From NCBI GenBank assembly GCA_031430875.1, contig JANPCI010000017.1:1-16345 (forward strand): DNA of 16,345 nucleotides, written 5' to 3'. Origin of the DNA: Sva-07 sp031430875. GTDB taxonomy: Bacteria; Actinomycetota; Acidimicrobiia; Acidimicrobiales; Ilumatobacteraceae. Made by a program: the position numbers and the translations under genes. Positions 8,282 through 15,012 of the stretch are shown piece after piece (positions within the stretch are counted from its first letter, which is position 1; each line of letters begins with the position of its first letter). Under the pieces are notes generated by a model. It was not told where the DNA came from. It made no database searches and saw nothing but the letters and a program-made list of their open reading frames with translations.

Positions 8282-9559
8282 ATGAGCGAGATCATCAGCA
8301 TCATCGGACGCGAAATCCTGGATTCACGCGGTAACCCCACCGTCGAGGTCGATGTCCTGCTCGACTCCGGCGCTCTCGGCCGCGCCGCGGTCCCGTCCGG
8401 AGCGTCAACGGGTGAACACGAGGCAGTCGAGCTACGCGATGGTGGCGATCGCTACGGAGGCAAGGGCGTACTGAACGCCGTCGGGTACGTCAACGACGAG
8501 ATCTCCGACGCACTCGAAGGCTTCGATGCACTCGACCAACGGTTCCTCGACCAGGTGATGCTCGACCTCGACGGAACGGACAACAAGTCACGCCTCGGCG
8601 CCAATGCCGTGCTCGGCACGAGCCTCGCCATCGCCAAAGCGGCCGCGATCGAACTCGATGTGCCGCTGTACCGCTACATCGGTGGCCCAAACGCCCACGT
8701 GCTCCCCGTGCCAATGATGAACGTCATCAACGGAGGCGTCCACGCCGACAACTCGATCGATCTGCAGGAGTTCATGGTGATGCCGGTCGGGGCGCCGAGC
8801 TTTCGCGAAGCGTTGCGCTGGGGCACCGAGACCTACCACGTGCTCAAGCAGGTGCTCCATGAGCGCGGGCTGTCGACTGCTGTTGGCGACGAAGGTGGGT
8901 TCGCTCCGGACCTCGATTCGAACGAGGAAGCCATCAAGGTGCTCGTCGAGGCGATCGCGCGCGCCGGATTCACGCCTGGCGACGACATCGCCATCGCGCT
9001 CGACCCCGCCACCAGCGAACTCTTTCGTGACGGCGCATACCATCTCACCGGCGAGGGCAAGGTGCTGTCGCCGGCGGAGATGACCGCGTACTGGGTGCGC
9101 CTCGTGGAGACCTACCCGATCGTGTCGATCGAAGACGCAATGGACGAGAACGACTGGGATGGTTGGGCGACGCTCACCCAGGCCGTCGGCGACAAGGTGC
9201 AACTGGTGGGCGATGACCTCTTCGTCACCAACTCCACGCGACTGCAGACTGGTATCGACACGGGCGTGGCCAACTCGATTCTGATCAAGGTCAACCAGAT
9301 CGGCTCGCTCACCGAAACGCTCAACACGGTCGAACTCGCCACCCGCCACGGCTACACGTCGGTGATGAGCCACCGGTCGGGTGAAACCGAGGATGCCATG
9401 ATCGCCGACCTCGCCGTCGCAACCAACTGCGGTCAGATCAAGACCGGCGCCCCCGCCCGCAGTGACCGCGTCGCCAAGTACAACCAGCTCCTGCGCATCG
9501 AAGCCCAACTCGGTGACACCGCCGAGTACCGCGGCCGCGCCGCCCTCGCCCCGCGCTGA
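8282..9559 (+). CDS. eno: Enolase (phosphopyruvate hydratase)
   Basis: Enolase converts 2-phosphoglycerate to phosphoenolpyruvate in glycolysis and gluconeogenesis; it is cytosolic and needs magnesium. The 425-residue length is normal for the bacterial family. The N-terminus IIGREILDSRGNPTVEVDV is diagnostic. The catalytic acid/base Glu204 lies in GDEGGFAP, the catalytic Lys336 in the signature ILIKVNQIGS, and the metal ligands are Asp241, Glu284 and Asp311. The SHRSGETED loop (363-371) is intact. The frame is open further upstream, but ATG at 8282 gives the canonical N-terminus. Upstream is a divergent membrane-protein gene; downstream are a structured hairpin and a division gene, an eno-ftsB/divIC order common in actinobacteria. 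There is no sign of damage. Confidence 0.98.
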   Translation: MSEIISIIGREILDSRGNPTVEVDVLLDSGALGRAAVPSGASTGEHEAVELRDGGDRYGGKGVLNAVGYVNDEISDALEGFDALDQRFLDQVMLDLDGTDNKSRLGANAVLGTSLAIAKAAAIELDVPLYRYIGGPNAHVLPVPMMNVINGGVHADNSIDLQEFMVMPVGAPSFREALRWGTETYHVLKQVLHERGLSTAVGDEGGFAPDLDSNEEAIKVLVEAIARAGFTPGDDIAIALDPATSELFRDGAYHLTGEGKVLSPAEMTAYWVRLVETYPIVSIEDAMDENDWDGWATLTQAVGDKVQLVGDDLFVTNSTRLQTGIDTGVANSILIKVNQIGSLTETLNTVELATRHGYTSVMSHRSGETEDAMIADLAVATNCGQIKTGAPARSDRVAKYNQLLRIEAQLGDTAEYRGRAALAPR

Positions 9560-9577
9560 ACAGCGGCCCGAATTCCG

Positions 9578-9627
9578 GTTTGTGTTGCAATTTGGTTGGG
9601 ACGGGCCAACAGAACTGCAACGCAAAC
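9578..9627 (+). repeat. 50-nt structured hairpin repeat, copy 1
   Basis: Nested inverted repeat in the gap between eno and the division gene. Outer arms GTTTGTGTTGCA (9578-9589) and TGCAACGCAAAC (9616-9627) pair over 12 positions with one G-T wobble. Three further positions pair weakly, then inner arms GTTGG (9595-9599) and CCAAC (9606-9610) enclose the loop GACGGG. Bases 9595-9615 are identical to 13267-13287 in copy 2, and the overall layout and length match exactly. It may act as a terminator for eno (TTTT follows at 9633-9636), as a structured RNA, or as a small mobile-type repeat. Confidence 0.8.
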
Positions 9628-9721
9628 ACTGGTTTTGGGCCGCACGCCCGGGAGTGTGCCGGTGACAGGACCCGTGAGCGGGTGCCACAGCAGAACAGCC
9701 CACAGCTGCGAGACTGAGCCG

Positions 9722-10219
9722 GTGAGTCGTTCGCGCACCACCTCGATTCCGAGGCCGACGGAACAGCCGAAGGCAGCTGATGTGGGCCGCTCGCGCCTCG
9801 GTGACTTCACTCGGCCGATCCCAACCGACAGGCGCATCCTGCGACGACCACGCTGGGTGCTGTCAGGCGGCGTGTTCGTGCTCGTTGTCGGCGCCACCAT
9901 CGTCGCCGCGCTGTTCATCCTGCCGGTGCAGACCTGGATGGACCAAGACGACGACCTCGCCCAGCGTCAGGCCGAACTCGACGAGCTCCAGAGAGTCAAC
10001 GGCCAGCTCGCCGGCGAGGTCGACCGCCTCGAGACCGACGATGGCATCCGCGAAGCCGCCCGAGAGGAAATCGGCTTCGTCGACGCCGGCGATCGCCGCT
10101 CCACGATCCTGCCGTTGCCAGCGCTTCCATCCGAACTGCCACCCGGCTGGCCATACAACGTCGTCACCGGAATCCTCGCCGCGCGCACGGCTGGGCCCGC
10201 ACCCGCCGCCGCCGACTAG
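9722..10219 (+). CDS. FtsB/DivIC-type septum formation initiator
   Basis: FtsB/DivIC proteins are single-pass membrane proteins that join FtsL and FtsQ/DivIB in the divisome. With the chosen GTG start the protein has 165 residues. It has a cytosolic, basic N-terminus (1-45), a transmembrane helix (about 46-67) ending in LPVQTWM, a coiled coil (about 74-107, DDLAQRQAELDELQRVNGQL) and the family's closing motif IREAAREEIGFV at 109-120. A Pro-rich extracytoplasmic tail follows. GTG at 9782 is an alternative start, and neither candidate has a strong ribosome binding site. The position downstream of eno matches the usual actinobacterial order and supports the call. FtsB and DivIC are not distinguished by sequence alone here, so no symbol is given. 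The stop is followed after 52 nt by the large-subunit gene. Confidence 0.88.
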   Translation: MSRSRTTSIPRPTEQPKAADVGRSRLGDFTRPIPTDRRILRRPRWVLSGGVFVLVVGATIVAALFILPVQTWMDQDDDLAQRQAELDELQRVNGQLAGEVDRLETDDGIREAAREEIGFVDAGDRRSTILPLPALPSELPPGWPYNVVTGILAARTAGPAPAAAD

Positions 10220-10242
10220 GTTCGGATCAACGCAGCCCGAAC
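10220..10242 (+). other. Small inverted repeat after the division gene
   Basis: GTTCGG (10220-10225) and CCGAAC (10237-10242) can form a 6-bp stem with an 11-nt loop, starting one base after the division-gene stop. There is no T-tract. It could be a weak terminator or part of the control region of the following gene; chance is possible. Confidence 0.3.
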
Positions 10243-10271
10243 GGGGCGCAAGTGGGGTAGAAGGAGCACAC

Positions 10272-12563
10272 GTGGCCGGCAGCATTCTCGGAACCAGGGT
10301 CCAGCGCAAGGAGGACCCGAAGTTCCTCACCACCGGTGGCGTCTACGTCGATGACCTCACCGACGAGCTGCTGAACGGAGCGCTGCACGTGGTGTACGCC
10401 CGCTCGGCGGTCGCCCACGGAACAATCCTGTCGATCGACATCGACGGGGCGAAGGACATGCCCGGCGTCGTCGGTGTGTTCACGGCCGAGTCGCTCGGCC
10501 TCGAGCCCGTCCCATCGACGTACAACCCGATCGTGGCGCGCACGCTGCTCGCCAGCGACAAGGTCCGCTATGTCGGCGAACCGGTCGTCGCCGTCGTCGC
10601 CGAAACCGTGGCACAGGCCACCGACGCCGCCGAGATGGTCTTCGTCGACGTCGACTTCCTCCCCACCCTGATCGACATCGAGGCCGCGGCCGCGTCCGAG
10701 ACCCTGATCTTCGAGGCCGCCGGCTCGAACGTGGTCTTCGACACCGCCGCACTCGGCATGCCCGAGAACACCGCCACCGACGACTACTTCGCGGACTGTG
10801 AAGTAGTGGTCACCGGCCGATTCCTCAACCAGCGCGTCGCTCCGTGCCCCCTCGAAGTGCGCGGCTCGGCCGCCACCTGGGTCGATGGACGCCTGTACCA
10901 GTGGCTGTCGACCCAGCATGCGCAGGGCACCAAGGCGTCGATTGCGGCGGCGAACGGCATCGAGGGCGACCAGGTCCGCGTGATCACGCCCGACGTCGGC
11001 GGTGCCTTCGGTGCCAAGATCGGCACGTACGGCGAGGAGCTCATGCTCGGCCCGATCTCGAAGGCGCTCGGACGTCCCGTACGGTGGCGCGAAACCCGCA
11101 GCGAATCGATGATGGGTCTGGGTCACGGCCGCGCCCAGCTGCAGTACGTCACGATCGGCGGCACGCGCGAGGGCAAGGTCACGCACTACCAGCTGCACCT
11201 CTTGCAGGATGCGGGCGCATTTGCCGACATCGGCGGTGTCCTCGCGTTCGCAATGACCCGGCCGATGGCGTCGGCGGTGTACGACATCGCCAACGTCGAG
11301 TGCCGCGCCCTCACGGTCATCACAAACACCACCCCGACCGTGCCCTACCGCGGTGCCGGACGACCCGAGGCAACCGCTGCGGCCGAACGGGCGATGGACC
11401 TCTTCGCGCTCGAGATCGGCAAGGACGCCGCTGAGGTTCGCCGCATGAACCTGATCCCGAAGTTCCTCGAACCGCACGCCACACCGATCGGTCACGTGTA
11501 CGACGTCGGTGACTTCGAGGGTGCGCTCGACAAGGCACTCGAAGCAGCCGACTACACAGAGCTGCGCGCCGAGCAGGCTCGCCGACGCGCGGCCGGCGAC
11601 GACAAGCAGCTCGGTATCGGCGTGAGCGTGTACGTCGAGATCACCGGTGGCGTCGACCCGATGGGCGAGGCCGCCAAGATCGAGGTGCAGGACGACGGAT
11701 CGGCGCTCGTCTACACCGGCACGTCGCCGCACGGGCAGGGCCATGACACGTCGTGGTCGATGATCGCCAGCGACCAGACCGGCATCCCGATGGACCGGAT
11801 CACGCTCATTTGGGGCGACACCGACCTGGTGCCCGAAGGCGGTGGCACGATGGGGTCACGGTCGCTGCAGGTCGGCGGTTCCGCCGTCAACAAGGCGTCG
11901 ATCGAACTCGTCGAGAAGGCTCAGAAGCTCGCTGCGTCACTCCTCGAAGCCGATGAGGCCGACATCGTGCTCGACAAGGACAATGGTGCCTTCCACGTTG
12001 CCGGCACCCCTGCGGTCTCCAAGACGTGGGCCGACCTCGCCGTCGCGGCCAAGGGCCAGGGCGAGGATCTCACGATCGACACGCGTTTCGATGCCGGACA
12101 GGCGACGTTCCCGTTCGGGGCGCACGTTGCAGTGGTCGAGGTCGACACCGGCACCGGCCAGGTGAAGCACCTGCGCCAGATCGCCTGCGACGATGCCGGC
12201 CGGGTGGTGAACCCGATGCTGCTCGACGGCCAGATCCACGGCGGCATCGCCCAGGGCACCGCGCAGGCGCTGCTCGAAGAGGTGCGCTACGACGAGGACG
12301 GCAACCCGGTGACGTCGAATCTCGCCGACTACGGGATGATCTCGGCCGCCGAACTGCCGAGCTTCGAGGTGATCCACATGGAGACCCCCACGTTCGTCAA
12401 CCCGCTCGGCGCCAAGGGCATCGGCGAGTCCGGCACGATCGGTTCCACGCCGGCCGTACAGTCCGCAGTGGTCGACGCACTCAGCCATCTCGGCGTCCGC
12501 CACATCGACATGCCCGCCACCGCCGAAAAGGTCTGGCGCGCCATCCAAGACGCAACGTCCTGA
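10272..12563 (+). CDS. Molybdenum hydroxylase large (molybdopterin-binding) subunit, xanthine dehydrogenase / form II CoxL-like
   Basis: Members of this family carry the molybdenum-molybdopterin cofactor and hydroxylate purines, aldehydes, aromatics or CO, passing electrons to [2Fe-2S] and FAD subunits. The 763-residue length is normal. The N-terminus SILGTRVQRKEDPKFLTTG is typical. The cofactor motif GGAFGAK is at 243-249, GQGHDTSW and GGGTMGSRS follow, and the catalytic glutamate is Glu719 in GAKGIGESG. The active-site motif is PYRGAGR (358-364). It matches the AYRGAGR pattern of form II enzymes and lacks the AYxCSFR of proven form I CO dehydrogenases, so CO oxidation should not be assumed. 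AAGGAG at 10261-10266, 5 nt before GTG 10272, fixes the start. The expected partner subunits are not adjacent; the nearest are at 15539 and 16040. The substrate is unknown. Confidence 0.93.
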   Translation: MAGSILGTRVQRKEDPKFLTTGGVYVDDLTDELLNGALHVVYARSAVAHGTILSIDIDGAKDMPGVVGVFTAESLGLEPVPSTYNPIVARTLLASDKVRYVGEPVVAVVAETVAQATDAAEMVFVDVDFLPTLIDIEAAAASETLIFEAAGSNVVFDTAALGMPENTATDDYFADCEVVVTGRFLNQRVAPCPLEVRGSAATWVDGRLYQWLSTQHAQGTKASIAAANGIEGDQVRVITPDVGGAFGAKIGTYGEELMLGPISKALGRPVRWRETRSESMMGLGHGRAQLQYVTIGGTREGKVTHYQLHLLQDAGAFADIGGVLAFAMTRPMASAVYDIANVECRALTVITNTTPTVPYRGAGRPEATAAAERAMDLFALEIGKDAAEVRRMNLIPKFLEPHATPIGHVYDVGDFEGALDKALEAADYTELRAEQARRRAAGDDKQLGIGVSVYVEITGGVDPMGEAAKIEVQDDGSALVYTGTSPHGQGHDTSWSMIASDQTGIPMDRITLIWGDTDLVPEGGGTMGSRSLQVGGSAVNKASIELVEKAQKLAASLLEADEADIVLDKDNGAFHVAGTPAVSKTWADLAVAAKGQGEDLTIDTRFDAGQATFPFGAHVAVVEVDTGTGQVKHLRQIACDDAGRVVNPMLLDGQIHGGIAQGTAQALLEEVRYDEDGNPVTSNLADYGMISAAELPSFEVIHMETPTFVNPLGAKGIGESGTIGSTPAVQSAVVDALSHLGVRHIDMPATAEKVWRAIQDATS

Positions 12564-12594
12564 CCGGACACGCCAGCCAGATCTGATCACACAG

Positions 12595-12621
12595 GTGTCC
12601 GACACCGAAGGTGTCTGACAC
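12595..12621. terminator. 12-bp hairpin after the large-subunit gene
   Basis: GTGTCCGACACC (12595-12606) and GGTGTCTGACAC (12610-12621) pair at 11 of 12 positions around a GAA loop. Each arm is itself a small palindrome (GTGTC-C-GACAC; GTGTC-T-GACAC). It lies 31 nt after the stop codon and 34 nt before the next start. It lacks a T-tract, so it may be a terminator or mRNA stabiliser; tandem operator half-sites are an alternative. Confidence 0.6.
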
Positions 12622-12655
12622 GAGCAAATGCCAGCCCGTACGAAGAAGGAGCATG

Positions 12656-13237
12656 ATGACCGAACTCGCGAACCACGAGGTATCGAACGAGGCCCATCCT
12701 CGCGCCAAGTTCACGAGCTTCGAGGAGTCGACAGCCGAGGACTGGGCGATCATCGCGCCACAGCTCGAGATCACGCAGTCGTTCGTCGCTGATCGTGTCA
12801 TCGGCTTGATGCGCGACCTGGAGTTCGACCACGGCGGGTTCCCGGTCAACCGGCTCGAGCACAGCCTGCAGACCGCGACGCGAGCCGAGCGTGACGGTCG
12901 CGACGACGAGTACGTACTGTGTGCGCTGCTGCACGACATCGGCGACACGCTGAGCCCGTACAGCCACCCCGATATCGCCGCCGGCATTCTTAAGCCGTTC
13001 GTTTCGGAGGCCAACCACTTCATGGTCAAGAACCATGGGGTGTTCCAGGGCTACTACTTCTGGCACCACATCGGCGCCGACAAGGACGCCCGCGAGCAGT
13101 TCCGCGATTCGGAGTACTTCGCCCACACCGAGGAATTCTGCGCGAAGTACGACCAGACCGCGTTCGATGCCGACTACAACAGCAATCCCCTCGAACACTA
13201 CGAACCCCTGATCCGCGAAATCCTCCACAGCCGCTGA
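12656..13237 (+). CDS. HD-domain protein, PhnZ/TmpB-like or phosphohydrolase
   Basis: The 193-residue protein is one compact HD domain. The likely metal ligands are His69 (in RLEHSLQTA), His93-Asp94 (in LLHDIGD), His104 (SHPDIAAGIL), His127 (VKNHGVF) and Asp166 (KYDQTAFD). The order and part of the spacing resemble PhnZ-type mixed-valent diiron oxygenases. The same fold also includes simple phosphohydrolases, so the reaction is unresolved; where PhnZ has a second His after HD (HDxxH), this protein has Asp97. AAGGAG at 12646-12651 lies 4 nt before ATG 12656 but only 1 nt before ATG 12653, so 12656 was chosen. A hairpin separates it from the large-subunit gene, and a copy of the 50-nt repeat follows it. 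It may be transcribed from its own promoter. No signal peptide or membrane segment is seen. Confidence 0.85.
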   Translation: MTELANHEVSNEAHPRAKFTSFEESTAEDWAIIAPQLEITQSFVADRVIGLMRDLEFDHGGFPVNRLEHSLQTATRAERDGRDDEYVLCALLHDIGDTLSPYSHPDIAAGILKPFVSEANHFMVKNHGVFQGYYFWHHIGADKDAREQFRDSEYFAHTEEFCAKYDQTAFDADYNSNPLEHYEPLIREILHSR

Positions 13238-13249
13238 CACCTCAGAGCC

Positions 13250-13299
13250 GTTTGCGTGACGGTTCCGTTGGGACGGGCCAACAGAACCATCACGCAAAC
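13250..13299 (+). repeat. 50-nt structured hairpin repeat, copy 2
   Basis: GTTTGCGTGACGGTTC (13250-13265) pairs with GAACCATCACGCAAAC (13284-13299) over 16 positions with one C-A mismatch. Inside, GTTGG (13267-13271) pairs with CCAAC (13278-13282) around GACGGG. Length, bulge positions and apical sequence match copy 1 at 9578-9627. Three base pairs of the stem are exchanged for different Watson-Crick pairs. It starts 12 nt after the HD-gene stop and ends 47 nt before the channel gene. Confidence 0.85.
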
Positions 13300-13333
13300 A
13301 CCCTGATTGGGGTTGTGGCTGGGTCTTGCGGGC

Positions 13334-13339
13334 TACCGT
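13334..13339 (+). promoter_or_regulatory. Putative -10 element (TACCGT) for a leaderless channel-gene transcript
   Basis: TACCGT fits TAnnnT and ends 7 nt before the GTG at 13347. No Shine-Dalgarno sequence precedes this GTG. The hairpin ending at 13299 leaves room for this promoter between the HD and channel genes. Confidence 0.4.
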
Positions 13340-13346
13340 CGCCAGC

Positions 13347-14339
13347 GTGAACTACAGCCCCATCGGTCGTCTCCGGCGGGCTATTGCCATGGTGCTGGCG
13401 GTGATGGTGGTCGGCACGATCGGCTACATGCTGTTCGGGCTGTCGTTCAATGACGCTGCGTACCAGACCGTCACCACGGTCACCACGGTTGGATTCCGCG
13501 AACTCCAGGAGTTCACCGTCCTCGAACAGTGGTTCACCATCTTCATCATCATCGTCGGCGTGTCGACGGTGCTCTACACCTTCACCCTCGCCGTCCAGGT
13601 CGTCGTCGACGGCCAACTGCGCGACTTCCTCGGGAGGCGATTCATGGATCGAGAGATCAACAAGCTCAGCGGGCACACGATCGTGTGCGGATGGGGACGC
13701 GTCGGCCGAGCCGTTGCCGACGACCTCGCTGGCGCCGGACACGACGTCGTCGTGATCGACCTCAACCGAGAGCGACTCGAGAACATCCGCTTTGCAACGG
13801 TCGTCGGCGACGCCACGCTCGACAGCACCCTGCGCGAGGCCGGCGTCGAGCGTGCCGGAGCACTCATTGCGGCGCTCGAAGGCGACGCCGAGAACCTGTT
13901 CGTGACGTTGTCCGCCCGAGCGATCAAGCCCGACCTGTTCATCGTCGCCCGGGCCCGCCAGGACGAAAGCGTCACCAAGCTCACCAACGCCGGCGCCGAC
14001 CGAGTGGTCAACCCGCAGGAACTCGGAGCCGCTCGGATGGCGTCGTTTGTCGCCCGGCCGAACGTCGCCGAGTTCGTCGACGTCGTCATGCACGAACGCT
14101 CCCTCGAGTTCCGCATGCAGGAGTTCGACGTGCCCGCCGGCTCACCACTGGCGGGCATAACCCTGCGCGATGCCGATCTACGCAAGACCACCGGTGTGCT
14201 GATCCTTGCCCTGCGACGCGTCGACGGCTCGTTCACCACCAACCCCGACCCCGACATGATGATCCAACCGCACGAGGTGCTGATCGCCGTCGGGACCGAC
14301 GACGACATGGCCCGCCTCGACGAGCTGATCACCCGATGA
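13347..14339 (+). CDS. Two-helix potassium channel with RCK (TrkA-N/TrkA-C) domains
   Basis: This 330-residue protein is built like an MthK-type channel, in which a ligand-sensing RCK ring gates potassium flow across the inner membrane. Helix 1 spans about 12-31, the pore loop holds the filter TTVGF (46-50), and helix 2 spans about 61-86. The Rossmann-type TrkA-N domain starts near 110, with GWGRVG at 115-120 and Asp138 at the end of the second strand, fitting NAD(H) or nucleotide binding. A TrkA-C domain fills about 245-330. The filter reads TVGFRE rather than TVGYGD. The GTG at 13347 gives a normal N-terminus; a TTG at 13326 in the same frame is less likely because it overlaps the putative promoter. 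Its TGA overlaps the next ATG by 4 nt, so the two genes are coupled. Confidence 0.92.
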   Translation: MNYSPIGRLRRAIAMVLAVMVVGTIGYMLFGLSFNDAAYQTVTTVTTVGFRELQEFTVLEQWFTIFIIIVGVSTVLYTFTLAVQVVVDGQLRDFLGRRFMDREINKLSGHTIVCGWGRVGRAVADDLAGAGHDVVVIDLNRERLENIRFATVVGDATLDSTLREAGVERAGALIAALEGDAENLFVTLSARAIKPDLFIVARARQDESVTKLTNAGADRVVNPQELGAARMASFVARPNVAEFVDVVMHERSLEFRMQEFDVPAGSPLAGITLRDADLRKTTGVLILALRRVDGSFTTNPDPDMMIQPHEVLIAVGTDDDMARLDELITR

Positions 14340-15007
14340 GGCACGTACTGCTCGACCTCGACGGCACGCTGTCGGACTCGTCGCTCGGCATCGGCCGATC
14401 TCTCCAGCACGCATTCTCCGAGTGCGGCTACGAACCGCCGACCGAGGAACAGGTCCGGTCCGTCATCGGCCCGCCCTTCGAACTGAGCTTTCCGACACTC
14501 GGGATACCGGTCGACGACATCGAACGCGTCGTGGCGGTGTACCGCGAGCGCTACGAGGACGTCGGGCTGTTCGAGAACGAGGTGTACCCCGGAATCGCGG
14601 CGATGCTCGACGAGTTGCACGGCGCCGGCCTCACCCTGTCGCTCGCCACCGCCAAACCACAGACGACCGCGATCCGCATCGTCGAGCACTTCGGGTTCAC
14701 CGACTACTTCACCCTGCAGGCCGGCGCCACCATCGAAGTCGGCTCGGGACGTCGTACGAAGGCCGAGGTGATCACGTACGCGTTGAGCGAACTGGGCGTC
14801 GGGCCGACTCCGCAGGATCTGGCAGGCGTGATCATGATCGGCGACCGTGATCACGATGTGGAGGGCGCCCGCGACAACGGCATCGACTGCATCGGCGTCA
14901 CATGGGGGTTCGGATCGGTCGACGAACTCACCACCGCGGGCGCCGCCGCGGTCGTCTCTTCCCCCGCCGAAGTTGCCGCCGCTGTCGCGGCGACGTACCG
15001 TGCGTGA
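14336..15007 (+). CDS. HAD-superfamily phosphatase, Gph-like
   Basis: A cytosolic hydrolase of the phosphoglycolate phosphatase / pyrophosphatase-like HAD branch, 223 residues. Motif I is DLDGTL (7-12) with nucleophile Asp7 and acid/base Asp9. Motif II is Thr105 in LATAKP, the conserved lysine is Lys142 in RRTKAEV, and motif III is GDRDHDVEGA with Asp170 and Asp174. The helical cap sits between motifs I and II (about 15-85). The start overlaps the channel-gene stop as ATGA, indicating translational coupling, and the next gene begins within a few bases. The exact substrate (phosphoglycolate, a sugar phosphate or another small phosphate ester) cannot be read from the sequence. A functional link with the channel is not known. 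Confidence 0.92.
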   Translation: MRHVLLDLDGTLSDSSLGIGRSLQHAFSECGYEPPTEEQVRSVIGPPFELSFPTLGIPVDDIERVVAVYRERYEDVGLFENEVYPGIAAMLDELHGAGLTLSLATAKPQTTAIRIVEHFGFTDYFTLQAGATIEVGSGRRTKAEVITYALSELGVGPTPQDLAGVIMIGDRDHDVEGARDNGIDCIGVTWGFGSVDELTTAGAAAVVSSPAEVAAAVAATYRA

Positions 15008-15012
15008 CGGCC

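Noticed and set aside
9637..9649. GGGC-CGCAC-GCCC hairpin after the first 50-nt repeat
   Set aside because: A four-base stem in GC-rich DNA is expected by chance, and there is no matching element at the second repeat copy.
10227..11744. Long opposite-strand open frame (505 codons) over the large-subunit gene
   Set aside because: It is rich in Val/Asp/Gly/His/Arg with no domain pattern, as expected opposite GC-rich coding DNA; the + strand frame has all family motifs.
13574..14854. Long opposite-strand frame across the channel and phosphatase genes
   Set aside because: It spans two well-supported genes and has no recognisable motif; it is the antisense image of GC-rich codons.
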